Origin: Kiritimatiellia bacterium
Lineage (GTDB): Bacteria > Verrucomicrobiota > Kiritimatiellia > JAAZAB01
Direction: 5' to 3'
Length of the DNA stretch: 33,061 bases
Assembly: GCA_028715905.1 (NCBI GenBank)
Contig: JAQUQV010000027.1
Coordinates: forward strand, 1 to 33,061
Made by a program: the position numbers and the translations under genes. Shown piece after piece: positions 1 to 9,287 of the stretch (position 1 is the first letter of the stretch; each line of letters starts with the position of its first letter). The notes below the pieces were generated by a model that had not been told where the DNA came from, searched no databases, and worked only from the letters and a program-made list of their open reading frames with translations.

Positions 1-3000
1 AATTCGCGTTTCGGCAGGAAAATTTCAACCTCGCCGTTTTTTTCTGTCCGGCGGAAACCGCCGGCCAATATGTCCTTCAGTTCCCCGCCGGCCGGGAACG
101 CAAGGTTGTCCGGATTGATTTTCAATTTGAGGGTAACGTCGTCGTCCGTGTTGTTGAAGGGGACCAGCATGAACCGGTCTTTCCGGCGGTATATTGACAC
201 CACGATATTTTCAGATTGCGGCGATACAATCGTGATGTAATCCCGGTTGTTCCAGTAAGGGATAAAGTCCGTGGCGTCGTCAAACCCGAACTCATCCTGC
301 GCTTTCCAGACTTCGTCCATGTGCACGCCCCAATTCGGCCAGCATTGCGTGCCGTGGGTCATAATCAAGCCCAGCAGATGATTGATCGGTTTTTTGGCTT
401 CCGCGGTTTTCCAGAAGTTCAGGCGTTCCGGCCGGAAAACCAGGGAGCCTTTGGCGAACTGCGGGAGCAGGACAACGGCCGGTCCCCAGGGGTAGGGCAT
501 GTATTCCGCCCGGAAGGTTGCCAGCGGAAGGAGGTTGTAATATGATTCCTCCCTGGCAATCACGGACCCCAGATTCTCGCCGTCAACCATGATATCCGCG
601 AAGGCGTGCACCGGCATGACCGGTTCGCCCGACATGTGATAGGCGATAACCGCGCCGGGGTGGTAGTCCTTCATCATCACGTAAATCCGTTTGGCAATCT
701 CCCGGCAGCCCCGGATGGTGTAGGACGCATGGCGGGCTTTTTTGGAATCCTGCCAGCCGCAGTTGTGCAGGGAATTATCGCAGGACATGACGTGGCCCCA
801 GTCAAAATAAAGCCCCTGCATGTCCAGGTCGCGCACGGCTTTTGATAATTTCCACAAATAAAAATCGCGGTAATCGCCGGAGTTCATGCAGGGAGTTGTT
901 TCGGACCATTCCAGGCCCGTCCCCAGCTCGCCGCGGGGGATATAAGCTTGCGGCGTCTGGCGCCAGGTTTCGCCGAAGGCCTTCCATTCCGGCGAGAAGC
1001 CGGAAGACGTGTGCATGGTCAGGTAGGGACAAACCCGCACGCCGGATTTTTTCAGCCCGGCCAATTCTTCCGGGATTTCCTTTTTAATGAGAAAGTTTAC
1101 GTCCGGATAATTGCACCATTTGAAGCATATATACCATAAATCCAGGTTGTACGGATAGTCGGAGGCATCCTTGAAGGGCATGCCCAAATCCCGCAGACGC
1201 CATTTTCTCCAGCCGGCGGGCTGGGGCCGCACGGGCGTGGCCATCAGGCCGAAGCGGATGGTTCTGCTCTTCTCCAGCACAACGGGACTGTCAATCATGT
1301 TCAACGTGATCACGGACCGCTCGCCGACGGTTTCAACGACGGCGCTTTCCTCGGGATTTTCGGCCACCCATCCTTCCAGGTCTTCCGCGAACCATTGCAG
1401 TCCCCTTTCGTTGTCGCCGATCCAGAACGCGGGTTTTTGCAGGAGATTTTTCCGCCAGCCGCGCGCGGGCAGGGCGCCCGTTCCCTTCAACAGATAGTCA
1501 ACCCCGTTGGCCAGCGAAGCGTGTTGCTTGCGCAGGGGGATCACCATTTTGAAATTATCAATCTTCTGGCCGGGCGTGTCCGGCGCAATAACCGTTTCAA
1601 TCCAGGCAAACCCGTCGTATTCCACCAGAATTTTGCAGGAGAGGTTGATTTTTCCGCACCGGCCGGTCGTTGCCAATTCCACCCTGTTTTCGGAGCGGAG
1701 AAGCCATTTCATTCCTGAAAATTCTCCGGCGTATTCGCGGCCGCCGCTTGCGCAGGAAAAATTTATCGGCGCCGCCAGGAGCGGTTCGTTTTGGGAAATG
1801 ATCTGGGAGGGGAGCAGGCTGTTTTCAAACGAGTATTTCCGGCCCCAACATGCCACGGAGTTGCCGGTCGTTTCAAGCGGCGTCCACGGCGCGGGAACTT
1901 TGTCCGTAACGCCGGTCTTGTTGCCGCTCCAGGGCGCGGAAGAATACCGGGTGTAATCCGTTTTTACGACGCAGATATCGCGGCCCTGGCCGTCCGCCAG
2001 CGAAGCTTCCAGCGAATAATCGCCCTCCGGCAGGGCTTTAATGTCAAGCTCGGCCTGAAAATCAAAAAGTTCCGGCGTGATGTCCTTTGCAATCAGTTCT
2101 TTGCCCTGTTTGTCTTTGATTTTAACGCGCGTGGCGAGCGTTTTTCCGTCTTTTTCCAGGAGCGTCTGGAGCAAACCGATCTTCAGGGTGTTGTTGTCCG
2201 GCGAGGTATAGACGTACTGCAGCTGCAGGGGGCGTTTGGTTTTCATTTTGAACCGCGCCGAATACAGAAGGCCGTGCTTTTCCGAGTCAATTCGCAGGCT
2301 TAACATTCCGGAACCGTTAAAGACTTCCGGCGCCAGGGAAGCGTCCGTCCATATTCCCGGCTCCAGCGCGATGGTCAGGGATTCGTTTGTTTTTTCCGTG
2401 CCGGAAACTTGCAGGCGGGTTTTGAGGGTCGCCTGGTCGGCGGAGTCCGCGCCGTTCTGCAGTTTTATTTGCGGTTTTAAGTATCCGGCCGCGAGGTTTC
2501 CCATGGCGCCGATGTTGACGGCGGGCGATGATTCTCCGAATCTCAGGACCGCAAAATTTGCGGCGTCCTCATACCTTCGGTTCACCGGGGCGATGCAGGA
2601 GGAAACTCTCAGCTCGGGAGACGAGCGGCAGATGTTCAACCTGATTTCCCGGCCTTTTCCGGGGCTATCCATACCCAGGGTTTTGAAGGGAATCGCCGCC
2701 TCTGCCTGCCAGATGTTTCCCTGTATGGAGCTTTCGGTTTTAACCGCTGCGTTTTGACCGGTTCGTTTCACACCGTCAAAAGGGTCAATGGCCATTTCAA
2801 ACAGGTTTGTTCCGTCCGGTTTGGGCGCGATCAGAATCCGCAATCCGCGTTCTCTTTTCTGCCGGGCGTCGTCCCCGCAGTAAAACGTGCGGAGGGCGAT
2901 ATATAACCGCGAATCGTCATATGCCAGGAAGTAACGGCTTTGATACAGGCAGTATTCGCCGTAAATTGTTTCCAGGAAGCCCTCGCCCGCAAAGGTGTAT

Positions 3001-5495
3001 TCATCGTTGCCGATCGCTCCGTCTATGTCTGGCGCGGCGCGCGTTTTGGGGACGGTCATGTAAAGGCGGTGTTCCGGCGGGGTGGCGGCGGCGTCGTTTT
3101 TCATGGATGTTGCCTTGTTATTTTGGTTTTGCAGACTCGCGATGTTTTTGCAGAGAACCAGGCGGAGCCGGTCGTAGTCGTCAAGCGCCAGCCCGCTTGT
3201 GATTTTATATTCGCCGCCGACGATCTTGACGTCGTCCGGTTGGTAGCTTTCCTTTTCCCATTTTCCCGGCAAATTATGCATGCCGACGGGGTTCAGGCCG
3301 CTGAAGTCAATTTTGGAGAGGAGCGCGGCGACTTCCTTCTTCGCTTCGCGGGCGATCTTTTTCTTTTCCGGGTTCGCGGCCGCTTCCGCTTGTCTGGCCA
3401 GCTGGTCCAGCGTGTATAGGAGCCGGTAATCTTCAACGCCCTCGCGGGTCGCCTCCCATCCGATGGACGGTCCGCCCCGGCGCTCCGCGTCGGCGGGGTA
3501 ACGGAACGCGTAGCAGGTTTTCCCGGGCGGCAGTGTCCATTCGTCATAGTGGTTTTTACGGGGGGACTGATAATGCCAGTTAAACGCTCCCCGCGCGCCT
3601 TTAATCCATAACGCCAGGCCGTTTCCGAAGCGCATCGCTTCCGGGTTAACGCCCGTTGTGTCCACGTTGTAAAACAGGATTTTCTTTCCGTCCCGTTCGG
3701 CCTTTTTCAGGAACTCATCCCAGGCGCAGTCAAAGGCGGTGAATTTATCGCTCACGCAAACGGGCGGATGGGAGAAGGTAAGCAGAATCATATCCATGAG
3801 CTCGTAATATTCATGGGCGAAATTGATGGCATTTGGAATGGGATGGTTGAGTCCGTGCCCGGCGGTTTTCAGCCCCATGTTCCGCATGATTTTGTTGCAG
3901 ACCCGCGTCATCTCAATGCGATTTTCCGAAAACGGGTAAGGATACCCCTCGTCGGCCGCAAAATAATAAATTTCCGGCCAGTTGCGTTTCGCGCCCTCTT
4001 CCGTTATGCGTTTGAAAATTTCGCCGAATACGGCGGCAAATTCACGGCTGCCGGGCTTGCCGCCCAGTTTTTCGCTGATATTCATGGGTTCATAGGCATA
4101 CCACATGACGGGTTTGCTGAAACCTGCGTCGCGGCAGGTGTCCAGCACAAAAGCCAGGCCGTTGGCGTAATCCCATTTGATCCGGATTTTGCCGTCCGCA
4201 TCCTTTTGCGCCGCGGAACCCAAAGGCCCGCAATGGCAGACGGAATTCATGCCGTGTTCCCGCATGTCCTCGTAATGGTTTTTCAACAGGTGCTTGTCCG
4301 GTATGTCGGCATACATTCCCCACAGCGCTTCCTCGGGTTCCAGCGGCTTGACGGCAAAAACCTCAAGTTCAATCCTCAACTTTTTGGCCGGCGCGTTGGC
4401 GGGGCTGATGAGAATGTCGCCTTCGTATTTCCCGGGCCGCGCGTCCTCGGGAACTTTGACTGTGGCCCAGAACTGCTGGGTTTTGTTTTTTTCCAGGGAA
4501 ATTCCGTCAAATGGTTCAAGGTAGGTTGGCGACAATATATATTCCGTGCTCTGAACGTGTATTTTACGGTATAAATAATGTGTCTTGCGCAGGTCAATTG
4601 CCGCCGAAGGGATCAGGACGTTCGGGTCGCCCGCGAGAACGAGGTCGGAGGCGGAGATTTTCAAATTTTCAATCTTGTCCAGCGTGTGGACGCAAAAAGT
4701 CAGCGGCGCGCGGTCGGACGGGAAAGAAAGCGCGGCAATTTTCAGCTCGTCAACGCCTTTTTCCGGCGTCATATCGGGCAAAATGTAGCTCAACGGATTG
4801 ACGGGGAAGACGGTGTAACCGGCATTGACGATTTCTTCCGACCAGGCCGGTTCCTTGCCTTTCCATTGGATGGGGGCATACCCCGTTTCCCAGCTTGGAT
4901 TCGGTTTTATCGGCTCAACCTTTAAATCATCAATCCAGGCGCTGCCTTTTGCCCCGGGCGTTTGCCACGGATTGACCGCGGCCCAAAGTCTTATTTTTAC
5001 CGCGCCCCGGGGAATATTTTTGCCGAAATAACTCACGTATTTTGTCCAATCGCTTCTGCCCGTCGCGGCAAAAAAACCGGTGGGCACATTGCCGCCGGAC
5101 GCGAGGGGATCCGCGGGCAGAATCCGGCCTTCGGCGTCGCAATAATTCACTCCGCAATGTATCTTGGTTGTGCCTTCCAGTTCCGTTTTAAGCCAGGCGG
5201 ACAATTTGTAAAGCCCGGATTGACCGTCGCAGGGGATGAATTTATATATGCCCGTCGGGGTGTCGGAGGCTTCAATTTTCAGGCTGTCTTTGCCTCCCGG
5301 CCGGATTGCCTGGTCAAGCCGGACAAGTTCCTCTCGGCCCTCAATGTTCCAGCCGCCGGGTGTTTTGTCGCTTTCCCCGGCCCCCGTGTTGCGGATATTT
5401 GCGGCGTCCGGCGCGGGTTGGGCGGGCTCCTGTGCGCCGATCCCCGCCGCCATCACGAGCCACAACCCAGCTGCCGGTAAAATCATTTGTTTCAT
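1..5495 (-). CDS. Giant secreted multidomain glycosidase-like protein (GH123/DUF4091 + CBM9 + second TIM barrel), 3' end cut by window
   Basis: One open frame runs from an ATG at 5495 to base 1 without a stop, giving at least 1831 residues. It begins with a signal peptide (MKQMILPAAGLWLVMAAG). A beta-sandwich-like binding module follows (about 35-185), then a GH123/DUF4091 unit (about 190-720). That unit has the adjacent Asp515-Glu516 pair (YYFAADEG), matching the family's catalytic pair, and the family's closing signature GWEATREGVEDY near 679-690. Next come a CBM9-like module (about 813-985, PDIDGAIGNDEY) and a long sandwich region. The last part is a second TIM-barrel domain (about 1430-1780, with LYFDWGHVMSC near 1555) and the start of a C-terminal beta sandwich. 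GH123 enzymes are beta-N-acetylgalactosaminidases, but the substrate here is unknown. The gene follows the discoidin-GH123 gene by 28 bases. The large size and the two barrels are unusual. Confidence 0.85.
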   Translation of the reverse strand, partial: MKQMILPAAGLWLVMAAGIGAQEPAQPAPDAANIRNTGAGESDKTPGGWNIEGREELVRLDQAIRPGGKDSLKIEASDTPTGIYKFIPCDGQSGLYKLSAWLKTELEGTTKIHCGVNYCDAEGRILPADPLASGGNVPTGFFAATGRSDWTKYVSYFGKNIPRGAVKIRLWAAVNPWQTPGAKGSAWIDDLKVEPIKPNPSWETGYAPIQWKGKEPAWSEEIVNAGYTVFPVNPLSYILPDMTPEKGVDELKIAALSFPSDRAPLTFCVHTLDKIENLKISASDLVLAGDPNVLIPSAAIDLRKTHYLYRKIHVQSTEYILSPTYLEPFDGISLEKNKTQQFWATVKVPEDARPGKYEGDILISPANAPAKKLRIELEVFAVKPLEPEEALWGMYADIPDKHLLKNHYEDMREHGMNSVCHCGPLGSAAQKDADGKIRIKWDYANGLAFVLDTCRDAGFSKPVMWYAYEPMNISEKLGGKPGSREFAAVFGEIFKRITEEGAKRNWPEIYYFAADEGYPYPFSENRIEMTRVCNKIMRNMGLKTAGHGLNHPIPNAINFAHEYYELMDMILLTFSHPPVCVSDKFTAFDCAWDEFLKKAERDGKKILFYNVDTTGVNPEAMRFGNGLALWIKGARGAFNWHYQSPRKNHYDEWTLPPGKTCYAFRYPADAERRGGPSIGWEATREGVEDYRLLYTLDQLARQAEAAANPEKKKIAREAKKEVAALLSKIDFSGLNPVGMHNLPGKWEKESYQPDDVKIVGGEYKITSGLALDDYDRLRLVLCKNIASLQNQNNKATSMKNDAAATPPEHRLYMTVPKTRAAPDIDGAIGNDEYTFAGEGFLETIYGEYCLYQSRYFLAYDDSRLYIALRTFYCGDDARQKRERGLRILIAPKPDGTNLFEMAIDPFDGVKRTGQNAAVKTESSIQGNIWQAEAAIPFKTLGMDSPGKGREIRLNICRSSPELRVSSCIAPVNRRYEDAANFAVLRFGESSPAVNIGAMGNLAAGYLKPQIKLQNGADSADQATLKTRLQVSGTEKTNESLTIALEPGIWTDASLAPEVFNGSGMLSLRIDSEKHGLLYSARFKMKTKRPLQLQYVYTSPDNNTLKIGLLQTLLEKDGKTLATRVKIKDKQGKELIAKDITPELFDFQAELDIKALPEGDYSLEASLADGQGRDICVVKTDYTRYSSAPWSGNKTGVTDKVPAPWTPLETTGNSVACWGRKYSFENSLLPSQIISQNEPLLAAPINFSCASGGREYAGEFSGMKWLLRSENRVELATTGRCGKINLSCKILVEYDGFAWIETVIAPDTPGQKIDNFKMVIPLRKQHASLANGVDYLLKGTGALPARGWRKNLLQKPAFWIGDNERGLQWFAEDLEGWVAENPEESAVVETVGERSVITLNMIDSPVVLEKSRTIRFGLMATPVRPQPAGWRKWRLRDLGMPFKDASDYPYNLDLWYICFKWCNYPDVNFLIKKEIPEELAGLKKSGVRVCPYLTMHTSSGFSPEWKAFGETWRQTPQAYIPRGELGTGLEWSETTPCMNSGDYRDFYLWKLSKAVRDLDMQGLYFDWGHVMSCDNSLHNCGWQDSKKARHASYTIRGCREIAKRIYVMMKDYHPGAVIAYHMSGEPVMPVHAFADIMVDGENLGSVIAREESYYNLLPLATFRAEYMPYPWGPAVVLLPQFAKGSLVFRPERLNFWKTAEAKKPINHLLGLIMTHGTQCWPNWGVHMDEVWKAQDEFGFDDATDFIPYWNNRDYITIVSPQSENIVVSIYRRKDRFMLVPFNNTDDDVTLKLKINPDNLAFPAGGELKDILAGGFRRTEKNGEVEIFLPKRE

Positions 5496-5513
5496 GGCAT
5501 AAATTTTCCTGTT
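5492..5513 (-). promoter_or_regulatory. Leader of the giant gene: RBS followed by a two-codon ORF overlapping the real start
   Basis: Read on the minus strand, the leader is AACAGGAAAATTTATG. The AGGA lies about 6 bases before an ATG at 5500. That ATG opens only ATG-CCA-TGA, and its stop overlaps the ATG of the giant gene (5495) as ATGA. The same 16 bases recur with one mismatch at 9353-9368. The sequence is seen directly; a role in coupled re-initiation is inference. Confidence 0.4.
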
Positions 5514-5523
5514 CTTTTTGATC

Positions 5524-8103
5524 TCAATTAATGCTTTCCAATGCTTTGAGAATCTGCACGCGGCAGCGATCCGCCGCGGAGCGATCCTTGTCAACCGACC
5601 AGTCTCTCAAGCGCTCCTCAAAGAGGCCCGGGACAACTTCGCCGGCCGCGTCCTTGAGAAGCCTGGCCGCCGCTTCCACCTCCGGCGTATTGATTCCGCG
5701 CGAGCGCAATTCCTCAATGCGGTCCCGCAACATGGCGAGATATTCGTAATCCTCTATTCCCTCGCGCACGGCCTCCCAGTGCTTGCCGTCAACCAGGGAA
5801 TCGGCCGTTGTATACACCACGCCGAAACTCATGCCCTTCCTGTTCGTGGGAATCAATTCGTTCCAGGCCGTGTCCTCCGGTTCCTTGTAATAATTCCAGT
5901 AGTTCCAGAACCCCATGCCGACCGCTTCGTTGCGCCAGCAATGCCAGGCCTGCAGTCTGTGATAATAATAAGGATCAAATAAACGCGCCGGTCCAAAGGC
6001 GCTGTAATACCAGAGTGTTTTTTGTTTCCCCCCGGTGGTCCGGAGAATTTTACACTTGGTTTCGTCCATGCCGCGGTAAGAAGGCAGGTGCGGGCAGAAA
6101 ATATCGTGCAACTCCAGCATTTTTTCCAGCTCCAGGTTGGGCTTTTCCCACCCGGAAGCGTCCGTAAACAGGACAAAATCAGGGACGGCCGCTTTTAATT
6201 GCGCCGCCCAAATGGTGTTTATCCGGTACTGCTCTGGTTTGCCGGGTTCATCCACCAGAATGAATCCTATTTGTTTTGGATCAACTCCCATGTGTTTCGC
6301 GTGGGCCGCAAAGGCGGCGGCCCAGCTTTTTACCATTTTGTTGAACCGGGGCGTCCCCATCGGCTCGCCGGCAAAATCGGTCCCGACCGCAAGGTAGATG
6401 AAATAATTCCGGCTGCCACTCCAATCGCCGATCCAGTCGTCAAATCCTTTCGTACGGAGCGGCTTGGCCAGGTTCCCTTCGGCGTCAAAATCGTCTTTTT
6501 CAGGCCAGCAGGCGGAAGAACGGTGCGCCCAGGGAGTGTCAACAAAATGCTCGCGCATGTCGGCGATGGCAAGTTTGACGTTTTTTTCGGTAAAGTTCGG
6601 ACGGTATAACGGTTTGTCGGTGTAGTCCCACATGCCCAGGGAAAGACGGGGGCGGTCGGGGAAGCGGAAGGGATAGATTTTGAGGGTCAGGGGCACCGCG
6701 AGCGTTTGAGCTGATTTTAATCCGCGTATCCAGCGGTAAATGCGCGTGACGAGAAGAGGATTTTCCGAAGGGCGGACAATAATTTTTCCCTCGTAGACGC
6801 CCGGTTTCACGCCCGCCGGATGAAAAGTCAGCCAGACCTGGCGCGTCATGCCCGGGTGCAGGTCTATCAGCCATCCCTTCTCAGTTCGCTTTGCCGGGGG
6901 CAGGGGGTCGGCGATCATTCTGCCTTCCTGTGTTGCCACAAATTCAACCTGATGGACGGCAATCATCCCGGGGTTGTCGCCACCGGGCAGTTTTTCTATC
7001 GCGAGCAGGGCGGTGAGGGGTTTGTCGGAGGTGTTCATCAGGTTAAGGACTTCGGCCCGGTATTCGTTGTCCATCATTTCAACCAGCAGATGCGGCGGCC
7101 CGGCCGGAGGCTGGATCGGCGTTTCAACGGCCGCGAGGGGGTCCCAGCGGTTATTGTGCCAGGCAAAAAGCGGCGGGAAACCGCTCTCGCGCAGAAGGCG
7201 GGCGTTGACTTTCAGTATTTCGGCATGGATGTTGTCAAGCGGGGTAATGGCGCGGTGGGCCGCATTGGTTATAAAGTCATAATCGGCAGTTCCGGCGCTT
7301 TGCTCCAGCCGGGCCAGCTTCTTCTCAATGGCGTTTTGCCGCTCCGGACTGATTCCCATGCGCACTGCTTTCTCCCTGACCATGGCGGCGTCCCTGCTCA
7401 TCAGTCTCCAGATGAGTTTGGCAAAACAAAATTTTTTGATGTCACCTGCTCGCATGCCCGCCGCGGGTTTCGCAAGCAGGGAATCCGGACCGCGGTAGAT
7501 TTCAATCTCATCACAAAATGGACCATAGTTGCCCATGATAATGAAGATAAGGCGGATATAGCGGCCCTTGGTTGCGAGTTTGTTAGTTGCATAACGATGA
7601 ACCGCGTATCCCTCGGCAGGCGGCGCGCCATCCCGGCCGCACATCTCAACCAGGTCGCCCGCATAGTAAAAATCAGCGCCGTCCTCGCTGGTGAAGATCA
7701 TGACGGCAGCCGGCCATTCAACCCCGGCGCGCCCGGCGGCCGTGTTGAAGGACAAGCCGCCGATCGGCTCCACCTGTTGAAGGTCTATTGTGATGGCAAC
7801 TTTTTTTATTGCAAGCCAGCCGACCGTGCCCTTCTGGACCCAGAAATATCCCTGAGAGTATTCTCCGTCGGTCAACTGCGTGAGATCGTTCTCATCCGTG
7901 CAGTAGCTGTAATTCGGGGCGGGATCAAGCGTGTAAGATTTGCCGCGGGCGATGTTGACCGGCTCCGGGTCGTTTGCTTCCACGCCGCCCAATCCGGATT
8001 TTGCCGGCTGGGGAACGGAATCGGCGCGGCCGGGCCAGGCGGCCAATGTTATAGCCGCAAACATGCATGCTCCGAGCAAAAAATATTTTCCAATAACTTT
8101 TAT
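5524..8103 (-). CDS. Secreted discoidin-domain plus GH123/DUF4091 protein, probable ATA start
   Basis: The product is about 859 residues if it starts at the ATA at 8103. The reason for that start is a perfect GGAGGT at 8109-8114, 5-6 bases upstream, and the peptide it gives (KVIGKYFLLGACMFAAITLAAW), which reads as a complete signal peptide with a basic n-region, a hydrophobic core and PGRADS. In-frame TTG (8079) and ATG (8064) starts lack an RBS and cut into that signal. A TAA sits just upstream at 8107-8109. Domains, numbered from ATA: F5/8-type C (discoidin) about 48-205, a linker, a GH123 N-terminal sandwich about 330-480, and a catalytic barrel with Asp618-Glu619 (FILVDEPG). It ends with the HWEAVREGIEDYEYL signature. 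It is a likely exported beta-N-acetylhexosaminidase-like enzyme; the substrate is not shown by sequence. Confidence 0.85.
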   Translation of the reverse strand: MKVIGKYFLLGACMFAAITLAAWPGRADSVPQPAKSGLGGVEANDPEPVNIARGKSYTLDPAPNYSYCTDENDLTQLTDGEYSQGYFWVQKGTVGWLAIKKVAITIDLQQVEPIGGLSFNTAAGRAGVEWPAAVMIFTSEDGADFYYAGDLVEMCGRDGAPPAEGYAVHRYATNKLATKGRYIRLIFIIMGNYGPFCDEIEIYRGPDSLLAKPAAGMRAGDIKKFCFAKLIWRLMSRDAAMVREKAVRMGISPERQNAIEKKLARLEQSAGTADYDFITNAAHRAITPLDNIHAEILKVNARLLRESGFPPLFAWHNNRWDPLAAVETPIQPPAGPPHLLVEMMDNEYRAEVLNLMNTSDKPLTALLAIEKLPGGDNPGMIAVHQVEFVATQEGRMIADPLPPAKRTEKGWLIDLHPGMTRQVWLTFHPAGVKPGVYEGKIIVRPSENPLLVTRIYRWIRGLKSAQTLAVPLTLKIYPFRFPDRPRLSLGMWDYTDKPLYRPNFTEKNVKLAIADMREHFVDTPWAHRSSACWPEKDDFDAEGNLAKPLRTKGFDDWIGDWSGSRNYFIYLAVGTDFAGEPMGTPRFNKMVKSWAAAFAAHAKHMGVDPKQIGFILVDEPGKPEQYRINTIWAAQLKAAVPDFVLFTDASGWEKPNLELEKMLELHDIFCPHLPSYRGMDETKCKILRTTGGKQKTLWYYSAFGPARLFDPYYYHRLQAWHCWRNEAVGMGFWNYWNYYKEPEDTAWNELIPTNRKGMSFGVVYTTADSLVDGKHWEAVREGIEDYEYLAMLRDRIEELRSRGINTPEVEAAARLLKDAAGEVVPGLFEERLRDWSVDKDRSAADRCRVQILKALESIN

Positions 8104-8114
8104 GATTTACCTCC
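8101..8114 (-). promoter_or_regulatory. Strong Shine-Dalgarno pointing at an ATA codon
   Basis: The minus strand reads GGAGGTAAATCATAAAAG. GGAGG ends 6 bases before ATA (8103-8101). No ATG, GTG or TTG lies within 25 bases downstream in the frame of the GH123 gene, so this RBS decides the start. Either the gene truly uses ATA, or the base at 8101 is an assembly or population variant of an original ATG. Confidence 0.6.
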
Positions 8115-8121
8115 GTCACCG

Positions 8122-8514
8122 TTAAAGATTAAGGCACTGTCTGACAAACGAGAGCATTTCTTCCTCGTACAGAAAAGCAGTATTGTCCGGATTGGGATTA
8201 TCGGTGGCGGTCATGGTATGCCCGCGGCCGGGCGCCTCCTGATACACGACGGTGTTTCCTTCCGCTCGAAGGCGTTCAACCATACGGCGCGATTGGTCAA
8301 CCGGCACGATGTCATCATCAGTTCCATGCGCTATCCATATCGCCGGAGCTTTTGCACGCACATGATTGATCGGCGATGCTTCAATATATAAATCAGGTGC
8401 CCAGGAAGGCGCCCCGCCCATAAAATCCACGGTTATTGTTGATTTGCGGCGGATATCCGCATCCACCTGAGTCTTTAAATCCATAATCCCGCAATAAACC
8501 GCCTTGACGTTCAT
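8122..8514 (-). pseudogene. Alpha/beta hydrolase (BD-FAE / peptidase S9-like) C-terminal remnant without nucleophile
   Basis: This 130-residue frame keeps only the C-terminal third of an acyl-esterase-type alpha/beta hydrolase. It has the HGTDDDIVP loop with the acid Asp67 and GRGHTM with His99. The N-terminal 150 or so residues of the family, including the oxyanion HGG and the GxSxG nucleophile, are absent, and no trace of them appears upstream, where the GH3 remnant sits. The ATG at 8514 overlaps the GH3 stop as ATGA, so it would still be translated by coupling. A frame opening at 8526 is possible but has no better RBS. An active enzyme is unlikely; a remnant or a non-catalytic fragment fits best. 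Confidence 0.6.
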
Positions 8515-9287
8515 TTTTCTCCGCAAAATATTTTTTCGGCCGCCGCGCGCAGCACAAATTCATTTCGTCCATTGGTGGCGACGACCGCATTGACAAACGG
8601 GATCTGGGAAATAATGAAAGGATTCAGGGCGAGAACCACGACCCGTCCATTGGTTTTCTGCAGATGTTTCAGCAAGTCAATCTGTTCCTCCGTCAAGATG
8701 GCGCTTTGTCCGGAGGGCAGGCGAAAAGACGCGTCAAAAATGACGGCCGAATGATTTTCCGCCATCCGCTTCAGCTCCCCGCCCAGCTCCGCGCCGATCG
8801 TTAATGGGATTGTTTTTTCAACGACACGGCGGCAATGATTTTCAATATACGGTTTTGCCTTCTTTTCGCTCATGTGAACGCCGATGTCAAGTTTTGCGTT
8901 CCGCTCCGGAGCGATCAGCAAGACCGGCTTTTCCGGGGCGCAGGATAACGGCAGGTGTCCGGCCGTATTGCGGGTTATTTTCACGGCTTTGCGGGCTATC
9001 GTCTCCGCAAGTTCCCTGTGTTCCCGGCGCGAGAAGGATGGCGTTCTCAAAGGTTTGAAGAGCCCATATCTCTCCTTGAGCCTGATAATCTTGATCCGTT
9101 CCAGTTCATAATGGGAATTCATTCTTGAATCGCCCTGGCCGGGAAAATGTTTGGCCGTGGAAATCAACCCGTTTTCGCGATACGCCCGGACTTTCCGGAT
9201 GCAATAATCCGATATTTCCGTTTTGCCGAAGCGGAATGAATTCAGCACCTGCGCCGCTTTTTCCTCAAGTGAGAGCTGAATCTTCAT
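8511..9287 (-). pseudogene. GH3 beta-N-acetylhexosaminidase-like gene with two in-frame internal deletions
   Basis: This 258-residue open frame resembles NagZ-type GH3 enzymes in pieces. The usual opening (LSLEEKAAQVL, 6-16) jumps to the KHFPGQGDS motif at 46-54, normally about 120 residues further on. Just after NSHYELERI it jumps to RLKERYGLF (69-77), normally the end of the barrel. About 110 residues before and about 150 after KHFPG are therefore missing, including the region with the catalytic Asp nucleophile. The acid/base dyad of NagZ-type enzymes (Asp-x-His) reads Asn57-Ser-His59 here. Residues 85-258 are a GH3 C-terminal domain. Catalysis by the usual mechanism is not possible. The reading frame is intact and ends in an ATGA overlap with the hydrolase remnant. 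Confidence 0.65.

Noticed and set aside
6820-8391. A 523-codon open frame on the plus strand
   Set aside because: It lies exactly antisense to the discoidin-GH123 gene and the esterase remnant. Its protein is compositionally odd, without family motifs, and the minus frames have clear domains. It is a codon-bias shadow.
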